A DNA stretch of 64,000 bases from Roseibium porphyridii. Lineage in GTDB: Bacteria > Pseudomonadota > Alphaproteobacteria > Rhizobiales > Stappiaceae. The notes below the pieces were generated by a model. The model was not told the origin of the DNA, did no database searches, and saw nothing but the letters and a program-made list of their open reading frames with translations. The stretch lies in contig NZ_CP120863.1 of NCBI RefSeq assembly GCF_026191725.2, forward strand, positions 2,150,001 through 2,214,000. Direction: 5' to 3'. The first letter of the stretch is position 1; every line of letters begins with the position of its first letter. The translations under genes and the position numbers were made by a program. Shown one piece after another: positions 9,110 through 17,671 of the stretch.

Positions 9110-9598
9110 TCATTTCGCAATTTCAATGCGTCTACCGCTGCGCTCCGGTCGCGGCAGGTTTTCATGGGCCTTGGCAAGACCTGCCAGGTTCTGAAAGACG
9201 TCTTTTGGCCAATTAGCAACCCTTCTGGCCGACAAGTCTACATGGAGGCTCATCTGTTCCATGGTGGCTGACAGCCAGTTCTCATCTGCGTTCCAGAGTT
9301 CCTGATAAAAGTGGGCACGCTTGTTGTCGAAGTCGATCAGCTGAAGTGTTGCTGTCACGGGCATCCCGGCACTGAGTTCGCGCAGATAACAAACGTGAGT
9401 TTCAGCTGTGAAAAATGAGGCGTTTCTTGTTTTCGCGTAGTCGGGGCCAAGGCCCAGCCCAAGGAAGATTTCATCAACGGCTCTGTCGAACAAAACGTTG
9501 TAGTAAGCCATGTTCAGATGACCGTTGTAGTCGATCCAGTCTTCCTGGACGAACATGACGTCGCTCCTGATCGGATGTTGTTCCCATTCCACCGTCAT
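9110..9598 (-). CDS. Hotdog-fold thioesterase family protein
   Basis: A 162-residue protein with the 4HBT/YbgC-type pattern: V(Q)EDWIDYNGHLNMAYYNVLFD, where the Asp and His around the first helix belong to the acyl-CoA thioesterase signature. Hydrolysis of a short or medium acyl-CoA is likely; carnitine-linked thioesterases have a similar N-terminus. The ATG at 9598 is preceded by AAGGTG at 6-base spacing. A longer frame to 9646 has no SD. It is divergent from the FAD dehydrogenase at 9740, with about 140 bases between them. Confidence 0.82.
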   Translation of the reverse strand: MTVEWEQHPIRSDVMFVQEDWIDYNGHLNMAYYNVLFDRAVDEIFLGLGLGPDYAKTRNASFFTAETHVCYLRELSAGMPVTATLQLIDFDNKRAHFYQELWNADENWLSATMEQMSLHVDLSARRVANWPKDVFQNLAGLAKAHENLPRPERSGRRIEIAK

Positions 9599-9739
9599 TG
9601 TCAGCACCTTTATCCACTTCGCCACATACAGTGTCTTAACACGCAACTTCCACTTTGACCTTTTGGGGATCTGCTCACATATTCTGCGTTAGCAAGCAGG
9701 GCGACCGCCAACAACCCTGACCCGTGGAGGATGGAATAA

Positions 9740-11164
9740 ATGTCTGATTTGGCAACCGCATTGGATGACGTGCAAGACGCCAGTCAGCCTGAACGTTTCA
9801 GTACGGCACTGTCGCAACTGAGCGATCTTTTCGGTGAGCGGTTTTCAACTTCGCATGCGCTTCGAGAGCAGCATGCCCACACAACGACTTGGCTGAAAAA
9901 CCAGCCACCCGATGCGGTCATCTTCGCCCTGTCGACGGAAGAAGTTGCGAAGGCAGTCCGGATTTGCTCAGCGCATCAGGTCCCGATTATCCCCTTCGGC
10001 ACGGGATCGTCGTTGGAAGGCCATGTCAACGCGCCGTCCGGCGGCGTCTCGATCGACCTCTCCAGGATGGACAAGGTACTGGAAGTCAATAGCGAGGACC
10101 TGGATTGCCGGGTTGAAGCGGGCGTCACGCGCAAGACATTGAACAGCTTCATCCGAGATACGGGATTGTTTTTTCCAATTGATCCTGGCGCGGATGCGAG
10201 CCTTGGCGGCATGGCGGCAACGCGTGCATCCGGGACAAACGCGGTCCGCTATGGGACGATGAAAGACGCAGTCCTTGGCTTGACGGTCGTGACTGCGGAC
10301 GGTCGAATTATTCGCACTGGTGGACGCGCGCGAAAGTCTTCTGCCGGCTACGATCTAACCCGGCTTTTCGTTGGGTCGGAGGGAACGCTCGGGATCATTA
10401 CGGAGCTAACGCTCCGACTGCACGGTCAACCCGAAGCGATTTCAGGCGGTGTCTGTCCTTTCCCTGACGTCCAGTCTGCATGCAATGCGGTTATCGCGAC
10501 AATTCAGATGGGCTTGCCTGTTGCACGGATCGAACTGATGGACAGTCTTCAGGTGAAGGCCTGCAACGCGTATTCGAAGCTTGAGTTGGCCGAGACGCCG
10601 ACATTGTTTCTTGAATTCCATGGATCTGAAGCCAGCGTTCGGGAACAATCCGAGACCTTTTCAGCCATTGCTGAGGAAATGGGCGGGGGCCCGTTTGACT
10701 GGGCCACGCTTGCCGAGGACAGGTCAAAGCTCTGGGCAGCGCGTCATGACGCATATTGGGCAGGCAAGTCGTTGAAGCCAGATGCACAGATCATGGTGAC
10801 GGACGTTTGCGTGCCGATCTCCCGGCTTGCCGATTGCGTTTCCGCAACAGCAGAAGATATCCGTTCTGAAGGGTTTCTGGCCCCCATCGTTGGTCATGTC
10901 GGCGATGGCAACTTTCATGTTCAGATCCTGGTCAATCTCGATGATCCAGAGGAAAAGCGCAGGACGGAAGCATTCGTGGAACGCCTCGCCATTCGTGCCA
11001 TCGATATGGGGGGAACCTGTACTGGTGAACACGGTGTTGGCCAGGGCAAGCAGAAGTACCTGCGCCGGGAGCATGGCGAAGCACTTGATGTGATGCAGGC
11101 CTTAAAACAGGCGCTTGATCCGGGCAATGTTATGAATCCGGGCAAGATACTGCCGCAGTCGTGA
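9740..11164 (+). CDS. FAD-linked D-2-hydroxyacid dehydrogenase (D-lactate dehydrogenase/GlcD type)
   Basis: A 474-residue flavoprotein of the LDHD/glycolate oxidase GlcD group that oxidises D-lactate or a related 2-hydroxyacid and passes electrons to a cytochrome or quinone. The FAD-binding PCMH domain covers about residues 55-235 (IIPFGTGSSLEGHV, GADASLGGMAATRASG, VGSEGTLGIITE). The C-terminal FAD-oxidase domain carries the metal/substrate motifs GHVGDGNFH and CTGEHGVGQGK. It lacks the Cys-rich domain of two-domain Dld-II forms. GGAGGATGGAATAA precedes the ATG. No glcE/glcF neighbours are present, so a stand-alone D-lactate dehydrogenase is more likely than glycolate oxidase. Confidence 0.88.
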   Translation: MSDLATALDDVQDASQPERFSTALSQLSDLFGERFSTSHALREQHAHTTTWLKNQPPDAVIFALSTEEVAKAVRICSAHQVPIIPFGTGSSLEGHVNAPSGGVSIDLSRMDKVLEVNSEDLDCRVEAGVTRKTLNSFIRDTGLFFPIDPGADASLGGMAATRASGTNAVRYGTMKDAVLGLTVVTADGRIIRTGGRARKSSAGYDLTRLFVGSEGTLGIITELTLRLHGQPEAISGGVCPFPDVQSACNAVIATIQMGLPVARIELMDSLQVKACNAYSKLELAETPTLFLEFHGSEASVREQSETFSAIAEEMGGGPFDWATLAEDRSKLWAARHDAYWAGKSLKPDAQIMVTDVCVPISRLADCVSATAEDIRSEGFLAPIVGHVGDGNFHVQILVNLDDPEEKRRTEAFVERLAIRAIDMGGTCTGEHGVGQGKQKYLRREHGEALDVMQALKQALDPGNVMNPGKILPQS

Positions 11165-11320
11165 TATTGTATCGAATCAGATCGCTAAGCTTCGGTGGCC
11201 AATTGCGGTTGCCCGCCGGAGCACAGACAGTTTTATGTTACTGTGTTTGCAGTGCAGCACAGATAGGCTAAATCTATCCCGCATGACTTACGGTGACCCG
11301 GGAGCACAAGGAGACAAGGC

Positions 11321-14300
11321 CTGAACTCCGTCTATATCACATTGGGAATTACCGTCATTCTGGTGCTGGTTGCCGCACTGGTAGGGCCGTTTTTTGTCGA
11401 CTGGACCAACTATCGTTCCACTTTTGAGACCTATGCAGAGCGTGCATTGGGCCACAGGGTAACGGTGCTCGGCGAGGCGGATCTGCGTTTGCTTCCGGCG
11501 CCGTCCATCAGTTTTTCCGATGTTCGCGTCGGTGAGGCAGAAGATCCGCTTCTCGTTGTGTCGCAATTCAATGTTCGGATCGAATTGCCGCCGCTTCTGA
11601 AAGGCGAGATCCGCGTTCTTGACATGGAGCTCGACCGTCCGCACTTGACGCTTTCTCTCGACGAAGGTGGCCGACTGGACTGGCTGACGGCAATCACCTC
11701 CAGCGGGGCATTGTCCAAACTGCCGCCAGAAGACATCGCCTTTGAAAAAGTGACTGTACGCGACGGTGCTCTCTCGGTGATTGACGCCCGCTCCGGAGAG
11801 ACCCACAGGATCGACAATGGCAATCTTGCCGTAAGTGCCCGCTCTCTGGCTGGTCCATTCAAAGCGGCAGGAAGTCTTTCGATCAACGGTGCACCATACA
11901 ATATCAGCCTTGCAACCGGACGTGCCCAGCAAGACACGGGCCTGCGGATCAAGGGTGAAGTGACACCAACAAACCGCCCGGTGAATTTCTCTTTCGACGG
12001 GATGCTCAACGAGGTGGATGCTGCCCCTGCCTTCGGCGGTCGCTTCAATATCGCATCCGTTCCGATGGAGGAAAACGACCGGAATATCTGGCAGGCAGAA
12101 GGTGAATTCACTGCGGACATCGCAGAAGTTGCCATTCCTGCGTTCGAGTTTCGCTATGGTCCTGAAGACAATCGCCTGGGCATGACCGGCAGCGCCGATC
12201 TTGTCTATGCAGGCGATAAACGCTTTGAAGTGCGCACCAAGTCCAAACAGGTTGATCTTGACAGGCTGCTGGGCGGCGGACCGCAGTCTCCTGTTGAGCT
12301 GGAGACTGCCAGCCGGCAGTTGGTCGCCGCGCTGCGGGCCGTACCGCTGCCTCCGATCGACGGTGCCCTTTCAATGGATGTGCCGGCCGTGGTGGCCGGT
12401 GGCGGCATCATCCAAAACGTACGTCTTGATCTTGAAACCATGTTGGGTGGCTGGCGCGTTGCCCGACTGGCAGGGCGGTTGCCAGGGCGTACTCTGGTCG
12501 CGACACAGGGTGACCTTGGTCTCGACCCGGAGCTGACCTATCGCGGCGCTGTTTCTGTCAGCTCAGAGCAGCCCGGCGCATTTTTGAGCTGGTGGCGCCA
12601 AAGAGATACCGGCGTGACGGCCATTGATCCTGTCTCGTTGGAGGGGCGGCTGAATCTGGTGCCAGAAGGAGCCGCACTGGACAATCTCAGGCTGACGCTT
12701 TCAGGCTCAGAGGCACGCGGTGGTCTCGCCTATCGGAAGCCGAGAAACGGAAATTCAGTTTTCTCTCTCAGCCTCGATGCCGAGCGGCTCGACCTGGACC
12801 AGATCGAAAGTCTGGCAGGTCTATTGCGCCCGGAGCGCGATGCGTCAGGCAAGACGGAAGACCCGGAAGGTTTCGACGTTTCCCTGAGATTGCGAGCCAA
12901 GGAAGTGGTCGCCCGCGGTGTCGAGGGTGAGGGCGTTGCCTTGGAAGCAGAGTATTCCGATGGCGGCGTCCGGATTGACAGGCTGTTTGCGGACGATCTC
13001 GCAGGTGCGCGCTTTGATGTTGAAGGCCGGATCGACAATCTGTTCTCCGCTCCAGATGGCGCCGTCACCGGAACGCTTGATGCGCGTGACCTGTCAGGTC
13101 TTGTTGCACTGACCGGGAGCCTTCTGCCTGAAACGGCCTTTGCAGAGCGGCTTGAAAAAGCCGCAAGCAGTCTGGTTCCGGCAAAGTTCGACGGTGAACT
13201 CAAGGCGGCTGCGGCAGGGGACGGGACGGATATGACCCTTCGCCTTGAAGGTGCAGCAGGAGGTGCTGAGACCACAATCGACGCGGAGCTGAAAGGTCGG
13301 GTCGACACTTGGCAGAATGCAGAAGTCAATCTGTCCGTTTCCATGCTTGGCCCTGACGGTAGCAAGTTGCTCCAGCAACTGGGTTTCGATGTCATTCCAG
13401 TTGAAACCAGTGGTAATGGGCAATTGTCTCTGAGTGCCAAGGGCGTTCCGGAAGAGGGGCTGGAAGTCGATGTCGCTGCACAGGTCGGTACTTCGGAATT
13501 GACCTCTGAGGGCACGGTAACGCTGAAGAAGGACGCCGATCCTGACTTCCGCTTCAGGGTCGGTGCGAAAACCTCCGACCTGGCGCCGCTTGCGCTGATG
13601 GCCGGACGCGTCTTGCCAATTATGACGGGAACAATTCCGGCACAATTGGATCTTGAAATTGAAGGTGTCGGAACAGCTCTTGCGCTGACCAAAGCCTCAG
13701 GAAAGATCGGGGAGACGCAGTTCGAGGGACGACTTGAAGGTGATATGGAGCCCGCACCGGGTGAACGGAACCGCCGTTTTGACGGAGAACTTACGCTCAA
13801 CCAGGTTGATCTTCGCGGTTTGAGCGAGTTAGTTCTTGGACCTGATCAATGGTTTTCCGCCGGAGACGGATCAAGCATTTGGCCGACCGCTCCTTTCGGC
13901 ACTCCCTTGCTTGAAGGGTTTGACCTGACGCTTGGCCTCCAGGCCGATCGAATGATCATTGATGAAACGCTCGAGATTTCCAACCCGAACGCGGAACTCA
14001 GACTGACCCCGGTGATGATGCGTCTCGACGGTCTGAACGGTGTCTTCGCGGGTGGGGCACTGACCAGCAGCCTTTCGTTGCGCAGGTCAGAGGCCGAAGC
14101 TGCAATTTCGGGGCGGCTGAAACTCGACAACGGCGACTTGCGGCAGGTTGTCTGGCGTCCGGGCGACCGGGCAGTGGCCTCTGGCACGCTAGATCTTTTC
14201 CTGGAATTTGAAGGCGCTGGGCGATCCATTTCGGCGATTGTCACGGGACTGAGCGGTGGCGGCACATTTGCGCTTGAAGACGGTGATTTCCGCAGCTTGA

Positions 14301-15139
14301 GCCCGCAGGCGTTCCCACTCGTGACGCGCGCTGTCGATGCGGGTCTGGACCTGCAGGATGACAGGATTCGCGAAGTCTTCGTAAGCCATATGTCTGCCGG
14401 GAACCTGCCATTCGAACGTGTTGATGGCACTCTGACGCTTGTTGGTGGCCGGCTGAGCGCCCGAAATGTGGTTGTGGATTCGCAGCGTGCTGAAATATTC
14501 GGGTCGGCAGAAGTTGATCTTGGAACGAACGAACTCGACGCGGACTTCTCAGTGAAGGTCGACCCGGGTGAGAATGCCGTGACAGGGGCAGAGCCGCAGG
14601 TCGGTCTGTTGTTTGAGGGCGCTTTGGATGCGCCGTCCCGGCGCGTCGATATCGCGCCCTTTACCGCCTATCTGACCTTGAGAGCCTTTGAGCAGGAAGT
14701 TGAGAGGGTCGAAAAGCTCCAGGCGGAAATCATGGAGCGTGACCGGCTTGTTCGAGAGCTGAAGCAGCAAAGAGAAGCGCAAGCACGGCGTGAAAGACTG
14801 GCGGCCGAAGCCGCCGCGCTTGCCGCCGAAGAAGAACGACTGCGCCTGGAACGGGAACAATCCGGTGATACCGGTCAGGACAATTCAGCGGCACCACAGG
14901 AAGCTGCACCTGCGCCCAGCAGGCAAAGTACTGCAGCGCCGACCGAATCCCAGGAGCCGTTCGCTGAGCGCATCCGGGCAGTGTTGGGCTCCGATGCATT
15001 AGCGCCGGTGCCGCCGCCGGCTTCAGCGCCGGCTGCCAAGCCGACGAACGCTCTGCCACCGCTCGATCCTCCGGTTTCCATCGAGGACCTGATCACACGT
15101 GATGTCGGCGCGCCGCTTGTTCTTCCCGGCGCACGCTAG
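11321..15139 (+). CDS. Very large AsmA-like protein, apparent CTG start
   Basis: An approximately 1,272-residue AsmA family protein of the kind thought to act between inner and outer membrane in lipid transport or envelope assembly. One N-terminal membrane helix (ITLGITVILVLVAALVGPFF) is followed by the AsmA N-terminal signature (VDWTNYRSTFETYAERALGH). Long beta-rich repeats and the conserved AsmA C-terminal block (EIFGSAEVDLGTNELDADF) come next. After that are a Glu/Arg-rich coiled coil (about 1115-1180) and a Pro/Ala tail. The start is unusual: AAGGAGA (11308-11314) is six bases upstream of CTG at 11321, giving an N-terminus NSVYITLG. The next usual codon is TTG at 11342, inside the helix and without an SD. 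Confidence 0.85.
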   Translation: MNSVYITLGITVILVLVAALVGPFFVDWTNYRSTFETYAERALGHRVTVLGEADLRLLPAPSISFSDVRVGEAEDPLLVVSQFNVRIELPPLLKGEIRVLDMELDRPHLTLSLDEGGRLDWLTAITSSGALSKLPPEDIAFEKVTVRDGALSVIDARSGETHRIDNGNLAVSARSLAGPFKAAGSLSINGAPYNISLATGRAQQDTGLRIKGEVTPTNRPVNFSFDGMLNEVDAAPAFGGRFNIASVPMEENDRNIWQAEGEFTADIAEVAIPAFEFRYGPEDNRLGMTGSADLVYAGDKRFEVRTKSKQVDLDRLLGGGPQSPVELETASRQLVAALRAVPLPPIDGALSMDVPAVVAGGGIIQNVRLDLETMLGGWRVARLAGRLPGRTLVATQGDLGLDPELTYRGAVSVSSEQPGAFLSWWRQRDTGVTAIDPVSLEGRLNLVPEGAALDNLRLTLSGSEARGGLAYRKPRNGNSVFSLSLDAERLDLDQIESLAGLLRPERDASGKTEDPEGFDVSLRLRAKEVVARGVEGEGVALEAEYSDGGVRIDRLFADDLAGARFDVEGRIDNLFSAPDGAVTGTLDARDLSGLVALTGSLLPETAFAERLEKAASSLVPAKFDGELKAAAAGDGTDMTLRLEGAAGGAETTIDAELKGRVDTWQNAEVNLSVSMLGPDGSKLLQQLGFDVIPVETSGNGQLSLSAKGVPEEGLEVDVAAQVGTSELTSEGTVTLKKDADPDFRFRVGAKTSDLAPLALMAGRVLPIMTGTIPAQLDLEIEGVGTALALTKASGKIGETQFEGRLEGDMEPAPGERNRRFDGELTLNQVDLRGLSELVLGPDQWFSAGDGSSIWPTAPFGTPLLEGFDLTLGLQADRMIIDETLEISNPNAELRLTPVMMRLDGLNGVFAGGALTSSLSLRRSEAEAAISGRLKLDNGDLRQVVWRPGDRAVASGTLDLFLEFEGAGRSISAIVTGLSGGGTFALEDGDFRSLSPQAFPLVTRAVDAGLDLQDDRIREVFVSHMSAGNLPFERVDGTLTLVGGRLSARNVVVDSQRAEIFGSAEVDLGTNELDADFSVKVDPGENAVTGAEPQVGLLFEGALDAPSRRVDIAPFTAYLTLRAFEQEVERVEKLQAEIMERDRLVRELKQQREAQARRERLAAEAAALAAEEERLRLEREQSGDTGQDNSAAPQEAAPAPSRQSTAAPTESQEPFAERIRAVLGSDALAPVPPPASAPAAKPTNALPPLDPPVSIEDLITRDVGAPLVLPGAR

Positions 15140-15146
15140 TGCAGCT

Positions 15147-15365
15147 TTAATCCATTGCTGACCGGATCTGTTTCAGGACCCAGACCCTGACTGCAGAAGA
15201 CAGTGGGTCTTCGGGATCGCGATTGTCGTCAATTTCAGCGATAAGTCCTGCGAGCGACCGTCTTTCGGCTTGGGTTTTCTCATCCACCACTTCCCAGAAC
15301 TCGGGCTCCAGCGCCAGACTGGTGCGGTGGCCATGCAGGGTGAGGGAGCGTTTGAGCAGCGCCAT
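15147..15365 (-). CDS. Ribbon-helix-helix domain protein (PF13467-like)
   Basis: A 72-residue protein with a compact N-terminal strand-helix (LTLHGHRTSLALEPEFWEVV, then AERRSLAGLIAEID). This matches the ribbon-helix-helix family common in alphaproteobacteria. RHH proteins normally bind DNA as dimers, and the target is unknown. It lies 6 bases downstream of the DUF4169 gene and is the last gene of the sspB-DUF4169-RHH set on the minus strand. A second, longer member of the family is at 58129-58479. Confidence 0.8.
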   Translation of the reverse strand: MALLKRSLTLHGHRTSLALEPEFWEVVDEKTQAERRSLAGLIAEIDDNRDPEDPLSSAVRVWVLKQIRSAMD

Positions 15366-15371
15366 GTCTTG

Positions 15372-15581
15372 TCAAACGTCATGGTCCTCGTCAGAAGGCT
15401 TCACGCCTTCCAAACGATGACCTTCAATCTTTGTCTCGAGATTTTCGCGGCGTTGTCGGGCAGCGTCGCGCTCTGTCTTGGACCGTCCAAACTTGCGCCG
15501 GTTGTCTTCGGCCGCCTTGTCTTTGTCCTGCCGGTTTTTCTGTTTGCGCGCCATGCGCAGATTGATGATCTCCGCGCTCAT
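15372..15581 (-). CDS. DUF4169 family small protein
   Basis: A 69-residue, highly charged protein beginning MSAEIINLRMARKQKNR. This N-terminal INLR.ARK pattern followed by Arg/Lys/Glu-rich helix defines DUF4169. It is probably one long helix, and no function is known. The gene sits 17 bases after sspB and 6 bases before the RHH gene, so the three are almost certainly co-transcribed. Confidence 0.82.
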   Translation of the reverse strand: MSAEIINLRMARKQKNRQDKDKAAEDNRRKFGRSKTERDAARQRRENLETKIEGHRLEGVKPSDEDHDV

Positions 15582-15598
15582 AAGGTCGGCTCCGAACG

Positions 15599-16168
15599 TC
15601 AGGTCTTCTTGCGGAAGGCATCCAGTGAAACGACTTCCCCACCACCATCGCCAGTGGGGATGGCAACGGGTTTGTCATCGCTGACACCGTCCTGTGTGGC
15701 AGATTCAACCGAGCTTGGGTCGATCTTTTCTTCGCCGTCTTCGTGTTCCTGTTCGACCTTGGCCAATTCCTCGACCGCTTCGAGGAGTTCTTCTGGCAGT
15801 TCTTCCGCTGTCTTGCCTGGATCGAATTCAAGCGCGAACTGGACGGATGGATCGAAAAAGCCCTTGATGGCTGAGAACGGCACCAGAAGTTTCTCCGGTA
15901 CACCGCCAAAGGAGAGACCGACTTCGAACGCGTGTTCGCCAATCGCCAGATCCCAGAACTGGTGCTGAAGCACAATCGTCATTTCCTGCGGATAGCGTTC
16001 TTTGAGACGCTGGGAAATTCTGACACCTGGCGCGTTGGTGTCGAAGGCGATGTAAAAATGATGTTCCCCGGGCAGGCCGGTGCGTCCGACTTCGGCCAGT
16101 ATCTTTTTGACGGCGCTGCGCAGCGCGTCCTGGATCAAAATGTCGTATCGCAGAAGGTCTTCAGACAT
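15599..16168 (-). CDS. sspB: SspB-alpha, adaptor delivering ssrA-tagged proteins to ClpXP
   Basis: An approximately 189-residue cytoplasmic adaptor. The substrate-binding domain covers about residues 1-125 (LRYDILIQDALR, GLPGEHHFYIAFDTNAPGV, IVLQHQFWDL, AFEVGLSFGGVPE, IKGFFDPSVQF), all strongly typical of the alphaproteobacterial SspB branch. An acidic linker follows, and the C-terminus VVSLDAFRKK matches the short ClpX-binding tail of this family. MSEDLLRYD at 16168 is the usual family start; a GTG at 16213 would add 15 residues. The tmRNA gene lies just upstream on the same strand, and its tag (AANDNYA...) has the AANDN core bound by alpha-type SspB. Confidence 0.92.
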   Translation of the reverse strand: MSEDLLRYDILIQDALRSAVKKILAEVGRTGLPGEHHFYIAFDTNAPGVRISQRLKERYPQEMTIVLQHQFWDLAIGEHAFEVGLSFGGVPEKLLVPFSAIKGFFDPSVQFALEFDPGKTAEELPEELLEAVEELAKVEQEHEDGEEKIDPSSVESATQDGVSDDKPVAIPTGDGGGEVVSLDAFRKKT

Positions 16169-16335
16169 CAGTTTTCGTCGAATCTCGCTGGAAATATCAT
16201 CTAACAACAGCACTTTGACGGTCCGAGATCAAAAAGAAAAGGCTCTTTTCAAAGTGAACCCAGATTAATCCGCCTCTCCCGATGATGTTATCAGGCTTCA
16301 CCTTCGAAGGCAGGTCAATCAATCAACAAAGTTGG

Positions 16336-16679
16336 GAAAATCAAGTGGAGGCTTCTGTTGCCAGGTGCCTCCGAACCCCGCCTACCGGTGCTAATCCAGC
16401 AGGGCTTTAAAGGACTACTGGAACTGCATTACGCAGCTACAGCGTTGTCCATAGCATAGTTGTCGTTTGCAACTATTAAGACAGCCCGATAACGGTGGTA
16501 CAATGCCGAGCAAAAGAACAGTCTTTACGCCCTCGTCGATCCTATTTCGCCCCCGCCGAAACTCATGAGAATTCAGATCGTTAAGCCTCATGAGCTTGGG
16601 TGGAGGCGCCGGGTACCGCCCCCGGGTCCGATAGGTTTATTGCACTGACAGTTTATTGCCATAGCTGGCGAACCAGCCC
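16336..16679 (-). ncRNA. ssrA: Circularly permuted two-piece tmRNA
   Basis: Rescues stalled ribosomes and adds a degradation tag. On the minus strand the acceptor piece comes first. It ends in a T-arm (CCGGG-GGCGGTA-CCCGG) and CGCCTCCA (16608-16601). A spacer follows with two CTCATGAG copies that can pair (an internal transcribed segment). The coding piece begins GGGGGCG (16554-16548). GGGGGCG and CGCCTCC pair over all seven positions (one G-U), rebuilding the acceptor stem. The bases after the discriminator read CCC then A, so the final CCA needs post-transcriptional completion. The tag frame starts GCAAACGACAAC at 16470 and stops TAA at 16429. A final stem GGAGGC/GCCTCC (16372-16347) is followed by TTTT. 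A TATAT at about 16687-16692 could be the -10. The ends are approximate. Confidence 0.9.
16429..16470 (-). other. tmRNA tag reading frame
   Basis: Thirteen codons and TAA encode ANDNYAMDNAVAA; with the alanine carried by tmRNA the tag is AANDNYAMDNAVAA. The AANDN start is the SspB-alpha recognition end and the AVAA-type terminus is the ClpX degron. The frame is preceded by TTAATAGTT, comparable to the resume region of other tmRNAs. Confidence 0.9.
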
Positions 16680-16863
16680 CTTTGATATAGGGACTCCGGT
16701 TCTGAAATGAAAGGGTTTTTGCCGGTTCGAAACTGCTTTGCCGGGAAAGCTCGTCCACAGATCGATCGGGAATTGGGGAAAGTCGGACCTAAGGGGTGCG
16801 ATTTCCTGAGAATCTGCCAAGTTAGCGCTGACCAGCCGAATTTGGGTTATCGAGGGCCAAGCT

Positions 16864-17658
16864 TTGCAGGAATATCACGATCTTCTGGCGAAAATTCTGG
16901 AAGAAGGTGTTGACCGGGGTGATCGAACCGGAACCGGAACACGTTCGATTTTCGGATACCAAATGCGCTTCGATCTCTCACTTGGCTTTCCGCTGGTCAC
17001 CACCAAGAAGCTTCATTTGAGATCGATCATTCACGAGCTCCTCTGGTTTTTGGCAGGTGACACGAATATCCGTTATCTGAAAGAGAACGGTGTGAAGATT
17101 TGGGATGACTGGGCAGACGAGAACGGAGAACTCGGTCCGGTTTATGGCTATCAATGGCGCTCATGGCCGGCCCCGAACGGGCGCTCTATCGACCAGATTG
17201 CCAATCTGCTCACCATGATCCGCACCAATCCGGAGAGTCGTCGTCTGATCGTGTCAGCCTGGAATCCGGCACTCGTCGATGAAATGGCGTTGCCGCCGTG
17301 TCACTCGCTGTTTCAGTTCTATGTGGCGGACGGAAAACTGTCCTGCCAGCTCTATCAGCGTTCAGCCGATGTTTTCCTCGGCGTGCCATTCAACATCGCT
17401 TCCTATGCGTTGCTGACCATGATGGTGGCTCAGGTCACCGGGCTGAAGCCTGGGGATTTTGTACACACTTTCGGCGATGCGCATCTTTATTCAAACCACT
17501 TCGAACAGGCACGTGAGCAATTGAAGCGGTCACCGCGTGCGTTGCCGGAAATGAAGATAAACCCGGACGTTGCAGATCTTTTTGCTTTCAAGTTCGAAGA
17601 TTTCGAGCTCACAGGTTACGATCCGCATCCGCATATTGCCGCGCCGATCGCGGTTTAG
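16864..17658 (+). CDS. thyA: Thymidylate synthase
   Basis: Converts dUMP to dTMP using methylene-tetrahydrofolate. At 264 residues it has the usual ThyA length. The catalytic Cys is C146 in LPPCHSLFQ. The phosphate-binding Arg is in DRTGTGT, and the folate/nucleotide segments [19 protein letters not shown] and GDAHLYSNH are intact. The first residues (MQEYHDLL) start at a TTG with GAGGG eight bases upstream; no ATG fits. It is convergent with the multicopper oxidase gene (13-base gap). folA, usually close downstream in related genomes, is 5.3 kb away here. Confidence 0.97.
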   Translation: MQEYHDLLAKILEEGVDRGDRTGTGTRSIFGYQMRFDLSLGFPLVTTKKLHLRSIIHELLWFLAGDTNIRYLKENGVKIWDDWADENGELGPVYGYQWRSWPAPNGRSIDQIANLLTMIRTNPESRRLIVSAWNPALVDEMALPPCHSLFQFYVADGKLSCQLYQRSADVFLGVPFNIASYALLTMMVAQVTGLKPGDFVHTFGDAHLYSNHFEQAREQLKRSPRALPEMKINPDVADLFAFKFEDFELTGYDPHPHIAAPIAV

Positions 17659-17671
17659 TGCCGAGCCAGGT

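Noticed and set aside
12730..13800. Ser/Pro/Arg-rich 356-codon frame opposite the AsmA-like gene
   Set aside because: Composition is that expected from the reverse complement of Glu/Leu/Asp/Gly codons; no start signal.
16707..16913. 68-codon frame between tmRNA and thyA
   Set aside because: No family resemblance; it runs into thyA in another frame and overlaps the tmRNA promoter region.
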